Shown here in pieces: positions 45,775 through 53,495 of a stretch of 64,000 nucleotides of DNA; position 1 is the stretch's first letter, and each line of letters starts with the position of its first letter. The position numbers and the translations under genes are program-made. The notes under the pieces are model-generated. The model did no database searches and was not told where the DNA came from. It saw only the letters and a program-made list of their open reading frames with translations. Source of the DNA: Chryseobacterium daecheongense (GTDB taxonomy: Bacteria > Bacteroidota > Bacteroidia > Flavobacteriales > Weeksellaceae). The stretch is taken from NCBI RefSeq assembly GCF_003729955.1, contig NZ_RJTX01000004.1:620001-684000 (forward strand), written 5' to 3'.

Positions 45775-45865
45775 AATCGTTTAGTTTTAAGTTGATTATA
45801 AATTTAGTGAATTTTATTTTGATTGAAAATTCTTTTTTAATACCTGTCAATTAAATTCTAAACCG

Positions 45866-45890
45866 TAACTTTGTGTATTCATAACGCAAA
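45866..45890 (+). promoter_or_regulatory. Promoter -7 box overlapped by NrtR-type operator, copy 1
   Basis: TAACTTTG (45866-45873, exact TAnnTTTG) and the inverted repeat TTTGTGT-N7-ACGCAAA (45870-45890) share the TTTG. The site ends six bases before the ATG of the regulator gene, so the regulator probably represses its own expression by covering the start region. Three further copies precede the next gene. Confidence 0.6.
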
Positions 45891-45896
45891 TTAACT

Positions 45897-46574
45897 ATGC
45901 AGAATATAAAAGTGGCAGTAGATGCTGTTATTTTCGGATACTTTGATAAGAAGGATCTTCAAATCCTTTTAATCAAAAGGAAAATAGATCCATTCAAAGG
46001 AGGATGGGCTCTCCCCGGAGGTTTGGTTATGGATGATGAAAATGTAGATGATGCTGTAAAGAGAGAGTTGTATGAAGAAGCAGGAATAAAACCCGATTTT
46101 CTGGAACAGCTTTATACTTTTGGAGATGTAGGGAGAGACCCTAGAAACAGAGTGGTTTCCATAGCTTATCTGGGGCTTGTCAACCCTTCTTATCATGAAC
46201 TATTTGCCGATTCCGATGCAGAAGATGCACAATGGTTTAGTGTGAATAGGCTCCCGAAATTGGCCTTCGATCACCAAAATATCATAGAAACAGCACTAAA
46301 AAGGTTACGTACAAAAATTCAATATCAGCCTATTGGCTTTAATCTTCTTCATGAAGAATTTCCTTTTTCAGACCTTGAAAATCTGTATAAAACCATTATA
46401 GGACAGGAAATCGACCGTAGAAATTTCCGTAAAAAAATCATGAGTTACGGGCTTCTTAATGAAACCAATAATGTAAAAAAGGAAGGAAGTGGCAGACCCG
46501 GGAAACTTTTTACTTTTAACCAGGAGAAATATAAAGAGCTTGAAGAGCAAGGGTTTTATTTTGAAATAAAATAA
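45897..46574 (+). CDS. nrtR: NrtR-family transcription regulator (Nudix domain plus winged helix)
   Basis: 225 residues. N-terminal Nudix domain with a complete Nudix box (GLVMDDE, then REL-YEEAGI; Gly42 to Ile64, matching GX5EX7REUXEEXGU). C-terminal winged-helix DNA-binding region (about 140-220: FPFSDLENLYKTIIGQEIDRRNFRKKIMSYGLL, then GSGRPGKLFTFNQEKY). In NrtR the Nudix domain binds ADP-ribose or relatives and releases DNA. Some Bacteroidota members instead sense sugars (for example AraR-type), so the ligand here is inferred from the neighbouring NAD/ADP-ribose genes. The intact Nudix box leaves open that it also hydrolyses its ligand. Confidence 0.85.
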   Translation: MQNIKVAVDAVIFGYFDKKDLQILLIKRKIDPFKGGWALPGGLVMDDENVDDAVKRELYEEAGIKPDFLEQLYTFGDVGRDPRNRVVSIAYLGLVNPSYHELFADSDAEDAQWFSVNRLPKLAFDHQNIIETALKRLRTKIQYQPIGFNLLHEEFPFSDLENLYKTIIGQEIDRRNFRKKIMSYGLLNETNNVKKEGSGRPGKLFTFNQEKYKELEEQGFYFEIK

Positions 46575-46617
46575 TATTCGAAAAAAAATACGGCTGAAAA
46601 TCAATTGTTTAAACAAA

Positions 46618-46638
46618 TTAGTGTAAAATAAACGCAAA
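46618..46638. promoter_or_regulatory. NrtR-type operator, copy 2
   Basis: TTAGTGT-N7-ACGCAAA, the same inverted-repeat plan and spacer length as copy 1. It lies just upstream of the -33 element of the operon promoter. Confidence 0.55.
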
Positions 46639-46643
46639 TTAAT

Positions 46644-46692
46644 TTGGTGTGTAAAGTTATATTCATTTAAATTTGTGTAAAAATAACGCAAT
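46644..46692 (+). promoter_or_regulatory. Operon promoter with overlapping NrtR-type operator, copy 3
   Basis: -33 TTG (46644-46646), 21 bases, -7 TAAATTTG (46668-46675). Operator TTTGTGT-N7-ACGCAAT (46672-46692) shares TTTG with the -7 box exactly as copy 1 does. Transcription would start close to 46682, leaving a 100-base leader before the SPFH gene. Confidence 0.6.
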
Positions 46693-46739
46693 AATGAATT
46701 GTATATATTAAGTCTAGCGAAATCTTATGCAATCTTTGG

Positions 46740-46760
46740 TTAGCGTAAAAACAACACAAA
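46740..46760. promoter_or_regulatory. NrtR-type operator, copy 4
   Basis: TTAGCGT-N7-ACACAAA, inverted-repeat form of the same motif, 23 bases before the SPFH ATG. A weaker, degenerate copy (CTAGCGA-N7-TGCAATC) is at 46714-46734. Confidence 0.5.
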
Positions 46761-46783
46761 TATTAATTTAAAAACATAAAGCT

Positions 46784-47791
46784 ATGTTTGGTTTCAGACA
46801 CATTAAATTTGATTCAATGACCTATGTTCTTCATTTTAAAAATGGAGAGGTCGTAAGAGAAGGAAGAGGTTTATCATTCTTCTATTTTGCTCCAAACAGC
46901 TCTATCATTGCTATTCCGATGGGAAGTAATGATCTGCCGTTTATTTTTAATGAAAATACTTTTGATTATCAGACGGTAAAAATTCAAGGACAGATCAGCT
47001 ATAAAATCACGGACCCGAAAGCACTTTCCAATACATTGGATTTTACAGTAAATGAAGAAGGAATTTATAAGAAGAATGATATTGAAAAACTGAATCAAAG
47101 AATTATCAATCTTGCTCAGACTTCAACGTCATCATTTATTCATAATCAGAGCCTGAAAGATGCCATCCGTTCCGCTAAGGACATAGAAGGAAATATTCTG
47201 GAAGGATTAATGGCTTCTGAAGCTATTCAGACAATGGGCATAGAGATTTTGGGAGTCAATATTCTGGCGGTACAAACCACTCCGGAAATGGCACGAGCAC
47301 TGGAAACGGAAACCCGGGAAAAATTGCAGCAACAGGCAGATGAAGCGGTGTATGAAAGAAGAAATTTTGCGGTAGAACAGGAAAGAAAAATCAAGGAATC
47401 TGAACTTAATACCGAAATTGCCGTAGAAGAAAAGCAAAAGCAGATTGATGAAAAAAGAATGGAAGCTGAAGTTCAGAAAGAAGAAAACAGTCGAATCCTG
47501 AGAGAAATGAAGATTGCCGCAGATATCGCCGTTGAAAATCAAAGAAAGGAACTGATTGATCAAAAAACGGAAAACGACAGAAAAGAAGCGGAAACCAAGG
47601 GATATGCTCTCGAAGCTGCGTTGAAGCCTTATAAAGAATTGGATTGGAGAGTTTTAACTGCTTTAAACAGTAACCAGGATGCAAGATCAAGTATTGCTTT
47701 AGCCTTTAGAGAACTGGCGGAGAACGCAGGTAAAATAGGAACGCTTAACATCAGTCCAGACTTATTGGAAACATTGCTCACTGAAAAGTAA
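46784..47791 (+). CDS. SPFH/band 7 domain protein
   Basis: 335 residues. An N-terminal SPFH/stomatin-type domain (about 1-180: YVLHFKNGEVVREGRGLSFFYFAPNSSIIAIPMGS, and TMGIEILGVNILAVQTTPEMARALETETREKLQQ) is followed by a long charged coiled coil (about 180-285) and a C-terminal helical part (WRVLTALNSNQDARSSIALAFRELAENAGKIG). There is no transmembrane segment, so it would act as a cytoplasmic or peripherally bound oligomer. First gene of the nine-gene NAD/ADP-ribose operon. Confidence 0.85.
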   Translation: MFGFRHIKFDSMTYVLHFKNGEVVREGRGLSFFYFAPNSSIIAIPMGSNDLPFIFNENTFDYQTVKIQGQISYKITDPKALSNTLDFTVNEEGIYKKNDIEKLNQRIINLAQTSTSSFIHNQSLKDAIRSAKDIEGNILEGLMASEAIQTMGIEILGVNILAVQTTPEMARALETETREKLQQQADEAVYERRNFAVEQERKIKESELNTEIAVEEKQKQIDEKRMEAEVQKEENSRILREMKIAADIAVENQRKELIDQKTENDRKEAETKGYALEAALKPYKELDWRVLTALNSNQDARSSIALAFRELAENAGKIGTLNISPDLLETLLTEK

Positions 47792-47807
47792 CAGAAAAGA
47801 TGATCTC

Positions 47808-48716
47808 ATGAAACCAGAATATGCCATCATTGTTAAAAATAAAACGAGATTGGAATCTCTGATCGAAAGATTCAACACCAAAGCTCAGGCTCAGTTTTAT
47901 ATTGAAAGTTCAGGTGGAAATTTCCGGGAGTATGTGGAAGAGCATGAAAGATTTTATCAATCCTTCATGGAAGTTCAGACCAGACTGTCCAAAGTGATCA
48001 AAAATAAAGTGGTGGAAAAAGAATTTGTACCCTCCTATATTTTCTCTGAAAAGAATCTGATCATTGTGATAGGGCAGGACGGATTAGTCGCCAATGTGGC
48101 AAAATATTCTAAACATATTCCCATTATAGCAATTAATCCTGATGAAGAAAGATATGATGGTGTATTGCTTCCGTTTACTGCAAAGAACTTTCTAAATGGA
48201 GTAAATGCAGTAATCAATGAAAGCTATAGAATAAAAAAGATGAGGTTTGCAGAAGCGGTGTTGAATGATGGTCAAAAATTACTGGCAGTCAATGATCTGT
48301 TCATCGGAATCTCTTCCCATAGCTCTGCGAGATACAAAATTATGCTGAACGGAAAAGAAGAGGTTCATTCTTCAAGTGGAATTATAGTCTCTACAAAGAC
48401 AGGAAGTACAGGCTGGCTAAGCTCTATTTTTAATATGGCTTACGGAATTTTAGGACCCAAAAAACTCGGGTATCCTACAATGAGCGAAGAGGATTTGTAT
48501 TTTGCAGTAAGAGAGCCTTTTAAAAGCATCAGAACACAAACAGAAATTTGTGGAGGCAAGCTGAAAAAAGGAAATAAGCTGATTGTAGAATCTTTAATGC
48601 CAAATAATGGTTTTATATTTAGTGATGGAATTGAACAGGATTTTCTGCAATTTAACAGCGGAGCAACGGCAGAAATAAAGCTTTCTGATGAGGAAGCGGT
48701 TTTGGTAACGAATTAA
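47808..48716 (+). CDS. NAD kinase-like protein with altered GGDG motif
   Basis: 302 residues. The C-terminal two thirds follow the NAD kinase fold: IIVIGQDGLVANVAKY (residues 85-100) corresponds to the GGDGT nucleotide-binding loop, LLAVNDLFIG (N162-D163) to the NE/D motif, and SSSGIIVSTKTGSTGW (188-203) to the SGxxxSTPTGSTAY motif. The loop reads GQDGL instead of GGDGT, so activity or donor preference may differ from a housekeeping NadK. The first 80 residues are unusual for the family. Sixteen bases after the SPFH gene. Confidence 0.8.
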   Translation: MKPEYAIIVKNKTRLESLIERFNTKAQAQFYIESSGGNFREYVEEHERFYQSFMEVQTRLSKVIKNKVVEKEFVPSYIFSEKNLIIVIGQDGLVANVAKYSKHIPIIAINPDEERYDGVLLPFTAKNFLNGVNAVINESYRIKKMRFAEAVLNDGQKLLAVNDLFIGISSHSSARYKIMLNGKEEVHSSSGIIVSTKTGSTGWLSSIFNMAYGILGPKKLGYPTMSEEDLYFAVREPFKSIRTQTEICGGKLKKGNKLIVESLMPNNGFIFSDGIEQDFLQFNSGATAEIKLSDEEAVLVTN

Positions 48717-48719
48717 AAA

Positions 48720-49142
48720 ATGATGAAAACAAAAACACTTTACAGACCTGTGGGAGAAAAGGAAATGATTTTAATTATTGAAAGTAATTATAAAAAATTT
48801 CCACCAAGATTAGAATGGCAACCTATTTTTTATCCTGTTTTGGATGAAGATTATGCTTCCGAAATTGCTGAAAAATGGAATACAAGGGATGAATCAGGAA
48901 ATTATCTGGGTTTTGTAACCAAGTTTGAAGTGTTGGAAGAAATTGTTAATAAATACCCATCTCAAAATGTAGGAGCAAGAAATCATAATGAATTGTGGGT
49001 TCCTTCTGAAGAATTAGAAGCTTTTAATCGGGCTATTGTGGGAAATATTATAGTTACAAAAGTTTTTATAGGTGAAAACTTTAAAAGACCCGGAAGTGAT
49101 GAAGTTGAAGATTTAATGATGAACTTAAAAATTAAGAAATGA
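48720..49142 (+). CDS. Small protein of the ADP-ribosylation/crystallin J1-annotated family
   Basis: 140 residues. TLYRPVGEKEMILIIESNYKKFPPRLEWQPIFYPVLDEDYASEIAEKWN, then GFVTKFEVLEEIV and NELWVPSEELEAFNRAIVG. From memory, close relatives carry the label ADP-ribosylation/crystallin J1, but it is not an ADP-ribosylglycohydrolase. The start LYRPVG and the late E-LWVP-EEL-FN pattern resemble the first and last motifs of ADP-ribosyltransferase-like folds; this is inference and no activity is claimed. Starts three bases after the NAD kinase-like stop; its stop overlaps the next ATG by four bases. Confidence 0.7.
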   Translation: MMKTKTLYRPVGEKEMILIIESNYKKFPPRLEWQPIFYPVLDEDYASEIAEKWNTRDESGNYLGFVTKFEVLEEIVNKYPSQNVGARNHNELWVPSEELEAFNRAIVGNIIVTKVFIGENFKRPGSDEVEDLMMNLKIKK

Positions 49143-49951
49143 CAAATAAAGGAATGGCGAAAGATACTTTACAAATCTTAGCTAAGAAATATTATATAAA
49201 TAACAATAATGAAAAGATCGATATACAGAAAGAAATAGAATTCTGTAAAGAAGAAACAAAATTATTTAGCTCAGAAGAGCTTTTTGAATTAACAGGAAAA
49301 CAAATCCCAGAAGTTGATTTTACAAGTAAAATAGAAACATGGAATTGCAGCTCTTTACAGGTAATTTTGAGACTTGCAGAAGAGGAAAATCAAGAGAAAA
49401 TAATGTGCCTGAACTTTGCGTCTGCAAAAAATCCTGGTGGTGGTTTTATCAGTGGAGCAGAGGCGCAGGAAGAAAGTTTGGCGAGAACGTCTGCTTTGTA
49501 TGCAGCACAATTGGAAGCAGAAAACTTTTATAAAACCCATAGAAAAATGAAATCATGTTTTTACACAGATAACATGATTTATAGTCCAAAAGTTCCTGTT
49601 TTCAGAAAAGATAAAGGAGAATTATTACAGAAAGCCGTTTTCTGTAACTTTATTACTTCTGCTGCTGTGAATGTAGGTGTTGTAAAACAGCAGGAACCAG
49701 AACGAATAAACGAAATATACGGGGCAATGGATATCAGAATTGATAAAATGCTTGCGTTGGCTTTGAATCAGGGAAACGAAATTCTTATTTTAGGAGCATG
49801 GGGATGCGGAGTTTTTAGAAATGATCCGAAGGATATTGCAGAACTATTCAAAAAACATCTTCAAGGAAAGTATAAAAATAAATTTAAAAGAGTGATTTTC
49901 GCAATTCTGACTAAAAAAGAGGAAATGTTGAAACCATTTGAAGGAATATAA
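49139..49951 (+). CDS. PARG-type macrodomain protein (TIGR02452-like)
   Basis: 270 residues. The catalytic poly(ADP-ribose) glycohydrolase signature GGG-X6-8-QEE is present as [24 protein letters not shown]. It also has [29 protein letters not shown] and the C-terminal phosphate loop [21 protein letters not shown]. The family removes ADP-ribose chains or terminal units from proteins. The N-terminus ([10 protein letters not shown]) matches the TIGR02452 type; the exact start may be the ATG at 49154. Overlaps both neighbours (four bases and one base), consistent with translational coupling. Confidence 0.9.
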   Translation: MTNKGMAKDTLQILAKKYYINNNNEKIDIQKEIEFCKEETKLFSSEELFELTGKQIPEVDFTSKIETWNCSSLQVILRLAEEENQEKIMCLNFASAKNPGGGFISGAEAQEESLARTSALYAAQLEAENFYKTHRKMKSCFYTDNMIYSPKVPVFRKDKGELLQKAVFCNFITSAAVNVGVVKQQEPERINEIYGAMDIRIDKMLALALNQGNEILILGAWGCGVFRNDPKDIAELFKKHLQGKYKNKFKRVIFAILTKKEEMLKPFEGI

Positions 49952-50466
49952 TGAAACACAAAATAGAGCTAGTAAAAGGAGACATTACCAAAATCCAAGT
50001 CGAAGCAGTTGTAAACGCTGCTAATTCTTCATTGCTAGGCGGAGGCGGAGTTGATGGAGCTATTCATCGCGCAGGAGGGCCAATAATATTAGAAGAATGT
50101 ATCCAAATCAGAAATAAACAAGGAAAATGTAATACCGGTGAAGCTGTTGTCACAACTGCTGGAAATCTTCCAGCAAACTATGTTATTCATACAGTAGGTC
50201 CGGTTTGGAATGGAGATGAAGAAAAATGTTCAAAATTATTAGCGAATTGCTATAAAAATTCATTGAAGTTAGCAGAAAGTCTACAGATTAAAACAATTGC
50301 TTTCCCTAATATCAGTACAGGAATATACAGATTTCCTAAAAACCGAGCAGCTAAAATTGCCATTCAGGAAATACAAAAGTTTCAATCTGAAACAATAGAG
50401 AAAGTTATTTTTGTTTGTTTTGATGATGAAAACGAAGAGATGTATAAAAAACTATTAGAAAAATGA
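49951..50466 (+). CDS. MacroD-type macrodomain protein (O-acetyl-ADP-ribose deacetylase-like)
   Basis: 171 residues, a bare macrodomain. [39 protein letters not shown] holds the adenine-binding Asp and the Asn/Asp catalytic loop of MacroD/YmdB. IHTVGPVW and [12 protein letters not shown] are the remaining motifs. Such proteins remove the acetyl group from O-acetyl-ADP-ribose made by sirtuins, or ADP-ribose from acidic side chains. It stands next to a sirtuin gene, which suits the first role. Confidence 0.93.
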   Translation: MKHKIELVKGDITKIQVEAVVNAANSSLLGGGGVDGAIHRAGGPIILEECIQIRNKQGKCNTGEAVVTTAGNLPANYVIHTVGPVWNGDEEKCSKLLANCYKNSLKLAESLQIKTIAFPNISTGIYRFPKNRAAKIAIQEIQKFQSETIEKVIFVCFDDENEEMYKKLLEK

Positions 50467-51146
50467 AAAAACTCACCATATTAAGCGGAGCCGGAATAAG
50501 TGCCGAAAGCGGGATCAAAACATTCAGAGACAGCGATGGACTCTGGGAAAATCATGATGTGACGGAGGTGGCAAGTCCGGAAGGATGGAGAAGAAACAGA
50601 GAACTCGTTTTAGATTTTTATAACCAAAGACGTCACCAACTCCATGAAGTACAGCCCAATGATGCCCATAAATTATTAGCTGAATTGGAAAAGTATTTCG
50701 AGGTACATATTATCACCCAAAATATTGATGATCTGCATGAAAGAGCAGGCTCATCCCATGTTTTACATTTACATGGAGAACTCTTCAAATCCTGTTCCTG
50801 CAACAATAAAAGTCTGATCTATGAACAAAAAGATGATATAAAAATCGGTGATAAAGCAGAAGATGGAGCACAACTTCGACCATTCATCGTATGGTTTGGA
50901 GAAGATGTTCCGATGATGGTGGAAGCCATGAAAATAACCAAAGAAGCAGATATTTTTTTAGTCATCGGAACTTCATTGCAGGTGTATCCTGCCGCAGGAT
51001 TGTTACAGGACATTAAAGATGATTGTTTATTGATTGTCATAAATCCGGATGATAGCATGAGCTACGGAAAACGAGCGGTAGTGATTAAAGAAACCGCAAC
51101 GCAGGGAATGAAATTGTTGTTTGATAAACTAGTAAACATGGCATGA
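50463..51146 (+). CDS. NAD-dependent protein deacylase (sirtuin, class III-like)
   Basis: 227 residues. [24 protein letters not shown] (NAD binding), [23 protein letters not shown] with catalytic His104, [13 protein letters not shown] and [11 protein letters not shown]. Tyr53 and Arg56 (FYNQRR) match the YxxR pair that recognises succinyl- or malonyl-lysine in SIRT5/CobB. The structural zinc site looks degenerate: only Cys111 and Cys113 remain and no second pair is seen. Product O-acyl-ADP-ribose could be the substrate of the macrodomain gene just upstream (overlap of four bases). Confidence 0.92.
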   Translation: MKKLTILSGAGISAESGIKTFRDSDGLWENHDVTEVASPEGWRRNRELVLDFYNQRRHQLHEVQPNDAHKLLAELEKYFEVHIITQNIDDLHERAGSSHVLHLHGELFKSCSCNNKSLIYEQKDDIKIGDKAEDGAQLRPFIVWFGEDVPMMVEAMKITKEADIFLVIGTSLQVYPAAGLLQDIKDDCLLIVINPDDSMSYGKRAVVIKETATQGMKLLFDKLVNMA

Positions 51147-52087
51147 TGGAAAATGCAGTAAAAGCAGGAATTTTTGGTGTTTGTATCGGGGATGCTTTAG
51201 GTGTTCCGGTGGAGTTTAAAACCAGAGAAACTCTTAAACGTTTTCCGGTGACAGGATATTTGGAATTTATGTCTTGGAATCAGCCTAAAGGAACCTGGAG
51301 CGATGATAGTTCCTTAACATTATGCATTGCTGAAGAGCTCACAAAAGGATATGACTTGGAAAAAATTGGGCAAAGTTTTGTGAAATGGAACAAATATGGA
51401 CATTGGACCGCACACGGAAGGCTTTTTGATATAGGAGGAACGACAAGACATTCTATTGCGAGATTGATCAAAGGAGAAAGTGCAAGATTTTCAGGAAATA
51501 TTTTTGAAGAAGATAATGGGAATGGCTCTTTAATGAGAACTCTTCCTTTGGCTTTCTATCTTAAAGATGAAGAAGATATTGATAAACTATACAAAACTGT
51601 GAGGGAAATTTCTGCAATTACTCACGGCCATTTCCGATCCGTTTTTGCATGCTTCATTTATGTGATTTTCGCAATACAGCTGTTAAAAGGGAAAAGTAAA
51701 TCAGAAGCATATGATTATATACAGGAAACTGCTTTGAGATATGCAGAAAATCGGGAGTTTAACCCAAAAGAAATACAGCTTTTTTATAGGATTTTAAAGA
51801 ATGATATTTCCAGTTATAAGGAAGATGAAATTCAAAGCGGCGGATATGTTTTGAATTCATTGGAAGCTTCATTATGGTGTTTCCTAAACTCAAAGAGTTA
51901 TTCCGAAGCCGTATTGAAAGCTGTAAATTTAGGCGAAGATACAGATACAACAGGGGCTATAACAGGTGGAATTGCCGGAATTTACTATGGGTTTGAAGAT
52001 ATTCCGGAAGAATGGATTTCAGATCTGGTAAGAAAAAATGATATTGAAAGCTTATGTATCAAACTCGAAAACAAACTGATGAAATAA
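51143..52087 (+). CDS. ADP-ribosylglycohydrolase (ARH/DraG family)
   Basis: 314 residues, all-helical hydrolase that removes ADP-ribose from protein or nucleic acid targets. Both magnesium sites are seen: GTWSDDSSLTL (Ser53-Asp54-Asp55-Ser56) and GEDTDTTGAITGGIAGIYYG near residues 265-285. GVCIGDALGVPVEF opens the fold and DNGNGSLMRTLPLAF lies in between. Overlaps the sirtuin gene by four bases. Confidence 0.93.
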   Translation: MMENAVKAGIFGVCIGDALGVPVEFKTRETLKRFPVTGYLEFMSWNQPKGTWSDDSSLTLCIAEELTKGYDLEKIGQSFVKWNKYGHWTAHGRLFDIGGTTRHSIARLIKGESARFSGNIFEEDNGNGSLMRTLPLAFYLKDEEDIDKLYKTVREISAITHGHFRSVFACFIYVIFAIQLLKGKSKSEAYDYIQETALRYAENREFNPKEIQLFYRILKNDISSYKEDEIQSGGYVLNSLEASLWCFLNSKSYSEAVLKAVNLGEDTDTTGAITGGIAGIYYGFEDIPEEWISDLVRKNDIESLCIKLENKLMK

Positions 52088-52094
52088 TTAAATC

Positions 52095-52637
52095 ATGAAC
52101 GAAACAGAAAAGAAAAAAATAAGCAAATTTTTGAGCCTTATTCTTAGGCATCAGCCGGAAGCCATCCATTTGGAATTGGATGAAAACGGATGGGCAGATA
52201 TTGAGGAACTAAGAGAAAAGTCGGCTAGAAACAAAATAAATTTTACCTTAGAAGAATTGGATGAGGTAGTGGAAACCAATAACAAGAAACGGTTTGCTTT
52301 TAATGAAGATAAAACCAAAATCAGAGCGAATCAGGGGCACTCTATTGATGTTGACTTGGCTTTAACACCCCAACAGCCGCCGGAATATCTCTATCATGGA
52401 ACTGCGGAAATCAATATCCCTTCCATTTTAGAAAAAGGAATTGAAAAAAGAAGCAGACAGCATGTTCACCTGAGCAGTGATAAGGAAACGGCCACCAAAG
52501 TAGGAATGCGTCATGGAAAACCTGTGATCCTTACGATAAGAACCGGTCTTATGCTCCAGGAAGGAATAGAATTTTACCTCTCAGAAAATGGAGTATGGCT
52601 TACCGATTTCGTAGATGCAAAATACATTTCAAAATAA
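52095..52637 (+). CDS. kptA: RNA 2'-phosphotransferase (KptA/Tpt1)
   Basis: 180 residues. Transfers a 2'-phosphate from RNA to NAD+, giving 2'-OH RNA, nicotinamide and ADP-ribose 1'',2''-cyclic phosphate. LSLILRHQPEAIHLELDENGWADIEEL (Arg18-His19 of the catalytic set), RANQGHSIDVDL, LYHGTAEINIPSILEKGIEK and HVHLSSDKETATKVGMRHGKPVIL are all characteristic. In yeast it acts in tRNA splicing; bacterial substrates are mostly unknown. Seven bases after the ARH gene and directly adjacent to the metallophosphoesterase gene. Confidence 0.95.
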   Translation: MNETEKKKISKFLSLILRHQPEAIHLELDENGWADIEELREKSARNKINFTLEELDEVVETNNKKRFAFNEDKTKIRANQGHSIDVDLALTPQQPPEYLYHGTAEINIPSILEKGIEKRSRQHVHLSSDKETATKVGMRHGKPVILTIRTGLMLQEGIEFYLSENGVWLTDFVDAKYISK

Positions 52638-53372
52638 ATGAAAAGAACTTTAGTAGTAGGAGATATTCATGGGGGATTTAAAGCTTTGAAACAGGTTTTT
52701 GAGCAGGCGAAAGTTACCTCCGATGATAAGCTGATCTTTCTCGGAGATTACGTTGACGGGTGGAGTGAATCTTCAATGGTGATCCAATTCCTGATAAAAC
52801 TCTCAGAACAGCAAGAATGCATTTTCATAAAAGGAAATCATGATGTTTGGTGTGAAGACTGGCTCTCTTTTGGAAAAGGCGAAGAGGTATGGTTATTTAA
52901 TGGAGGAAAAAGTACCGTTGAAAGCTACAAAGAATATTCAGTAGAGGATTTAGAGCTCCATCTGGAATTTTTCCAACGAATGAAAAACTACTTTGTAGAC
53001 GAAGAAAACCGCCTGTTCATTCATGCGGGGTATTCTTCCATGCATGGTCCTGAAAAAGAAGTGTATTCCAGCAATTACCGTTGGGACAGAACGCTCTGGG
53101 AAACAGCTGTAGCCATGGATAAGAAACTGTCGAAAAACTCAGAACTGTATCCAAAAAGATTGTTATTGTACCATGAAATTTACATCGGCCATACTCCCAC
53201 ATTGCATTTAGGCATAAAGCATCCGCTAAATAAAGCCAATATCTGGAACATGGATACAGGTGCTGCATTTACCGGATCATTATCCATTATGGATGTTGAC
53301 ACCAAAGAATTCTGGCAGAGTGATCCGCTTCCGTCTTTATATCCAAATGAAAAGGGAAGAAATCAAGACTAA
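52638..53372 (+). CDS. Calcineurin-like metallophosphoesterase
   Basis: 244 residues with the full serine/threonine-phosphatase/ApaH-type metal motifs: GDIHGGFKAL (8-17), FLGDYVDGW (34-42), KGNHDVW (65-71), LFIHAGYSS and EIYIGHTPTLHL. Starts immediately after the kptA stop and is the last gene of the operon. Plausible substrates include protein phosphate, diadenosine polyphosphates, RNA 2' or 3' phosphates, or the cyclic phosphate left by KptA; the sequence does not tell. Confidence 0.88.
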   Translation: MKRTLVVGDIHGGFKALKQVFEQAKVTSDDKLIFLGDYVDGWSESSMVIQFLIKLSEQQECIFIKGNHDVWCEDWLSFGKGEEVWLFNGGKSTVESYKEYSVEDLELHLEFFQRMKNYFVDEENRLFIHAGYSSMHGPEKEVYSSNYRWDRTLWETAVAMDKKLSKNSELYPKRLLLYHEIYIGHTPTLHLGIKHPLNKANIWNMDTGAAFTGSLSIMDVDTKEFWQSDPLPSLYPNEKGRNQD

Positions 53373-53495
53373 ATAATCATATTTCTCTCAAATATCCACA
53401 ATCATCTGCGAAATCAGCTCAATCTGCGAGGGAAATTATCAATTATCCATTTTTCCCAAACTTTAAGTAATTTTAAAGTCTGAAATATTACATCA

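Noticed and set aside
50463..51146. Sir2 protein as an anti-phage NADase (Thoeris or Sir2-effector type)
   Set aside because: It is a stand-alone 227-residue deacylase-type sirtuin with the acyl-lysine recognition pair; no TIR, Argonaute or fused effector domain is nearby.
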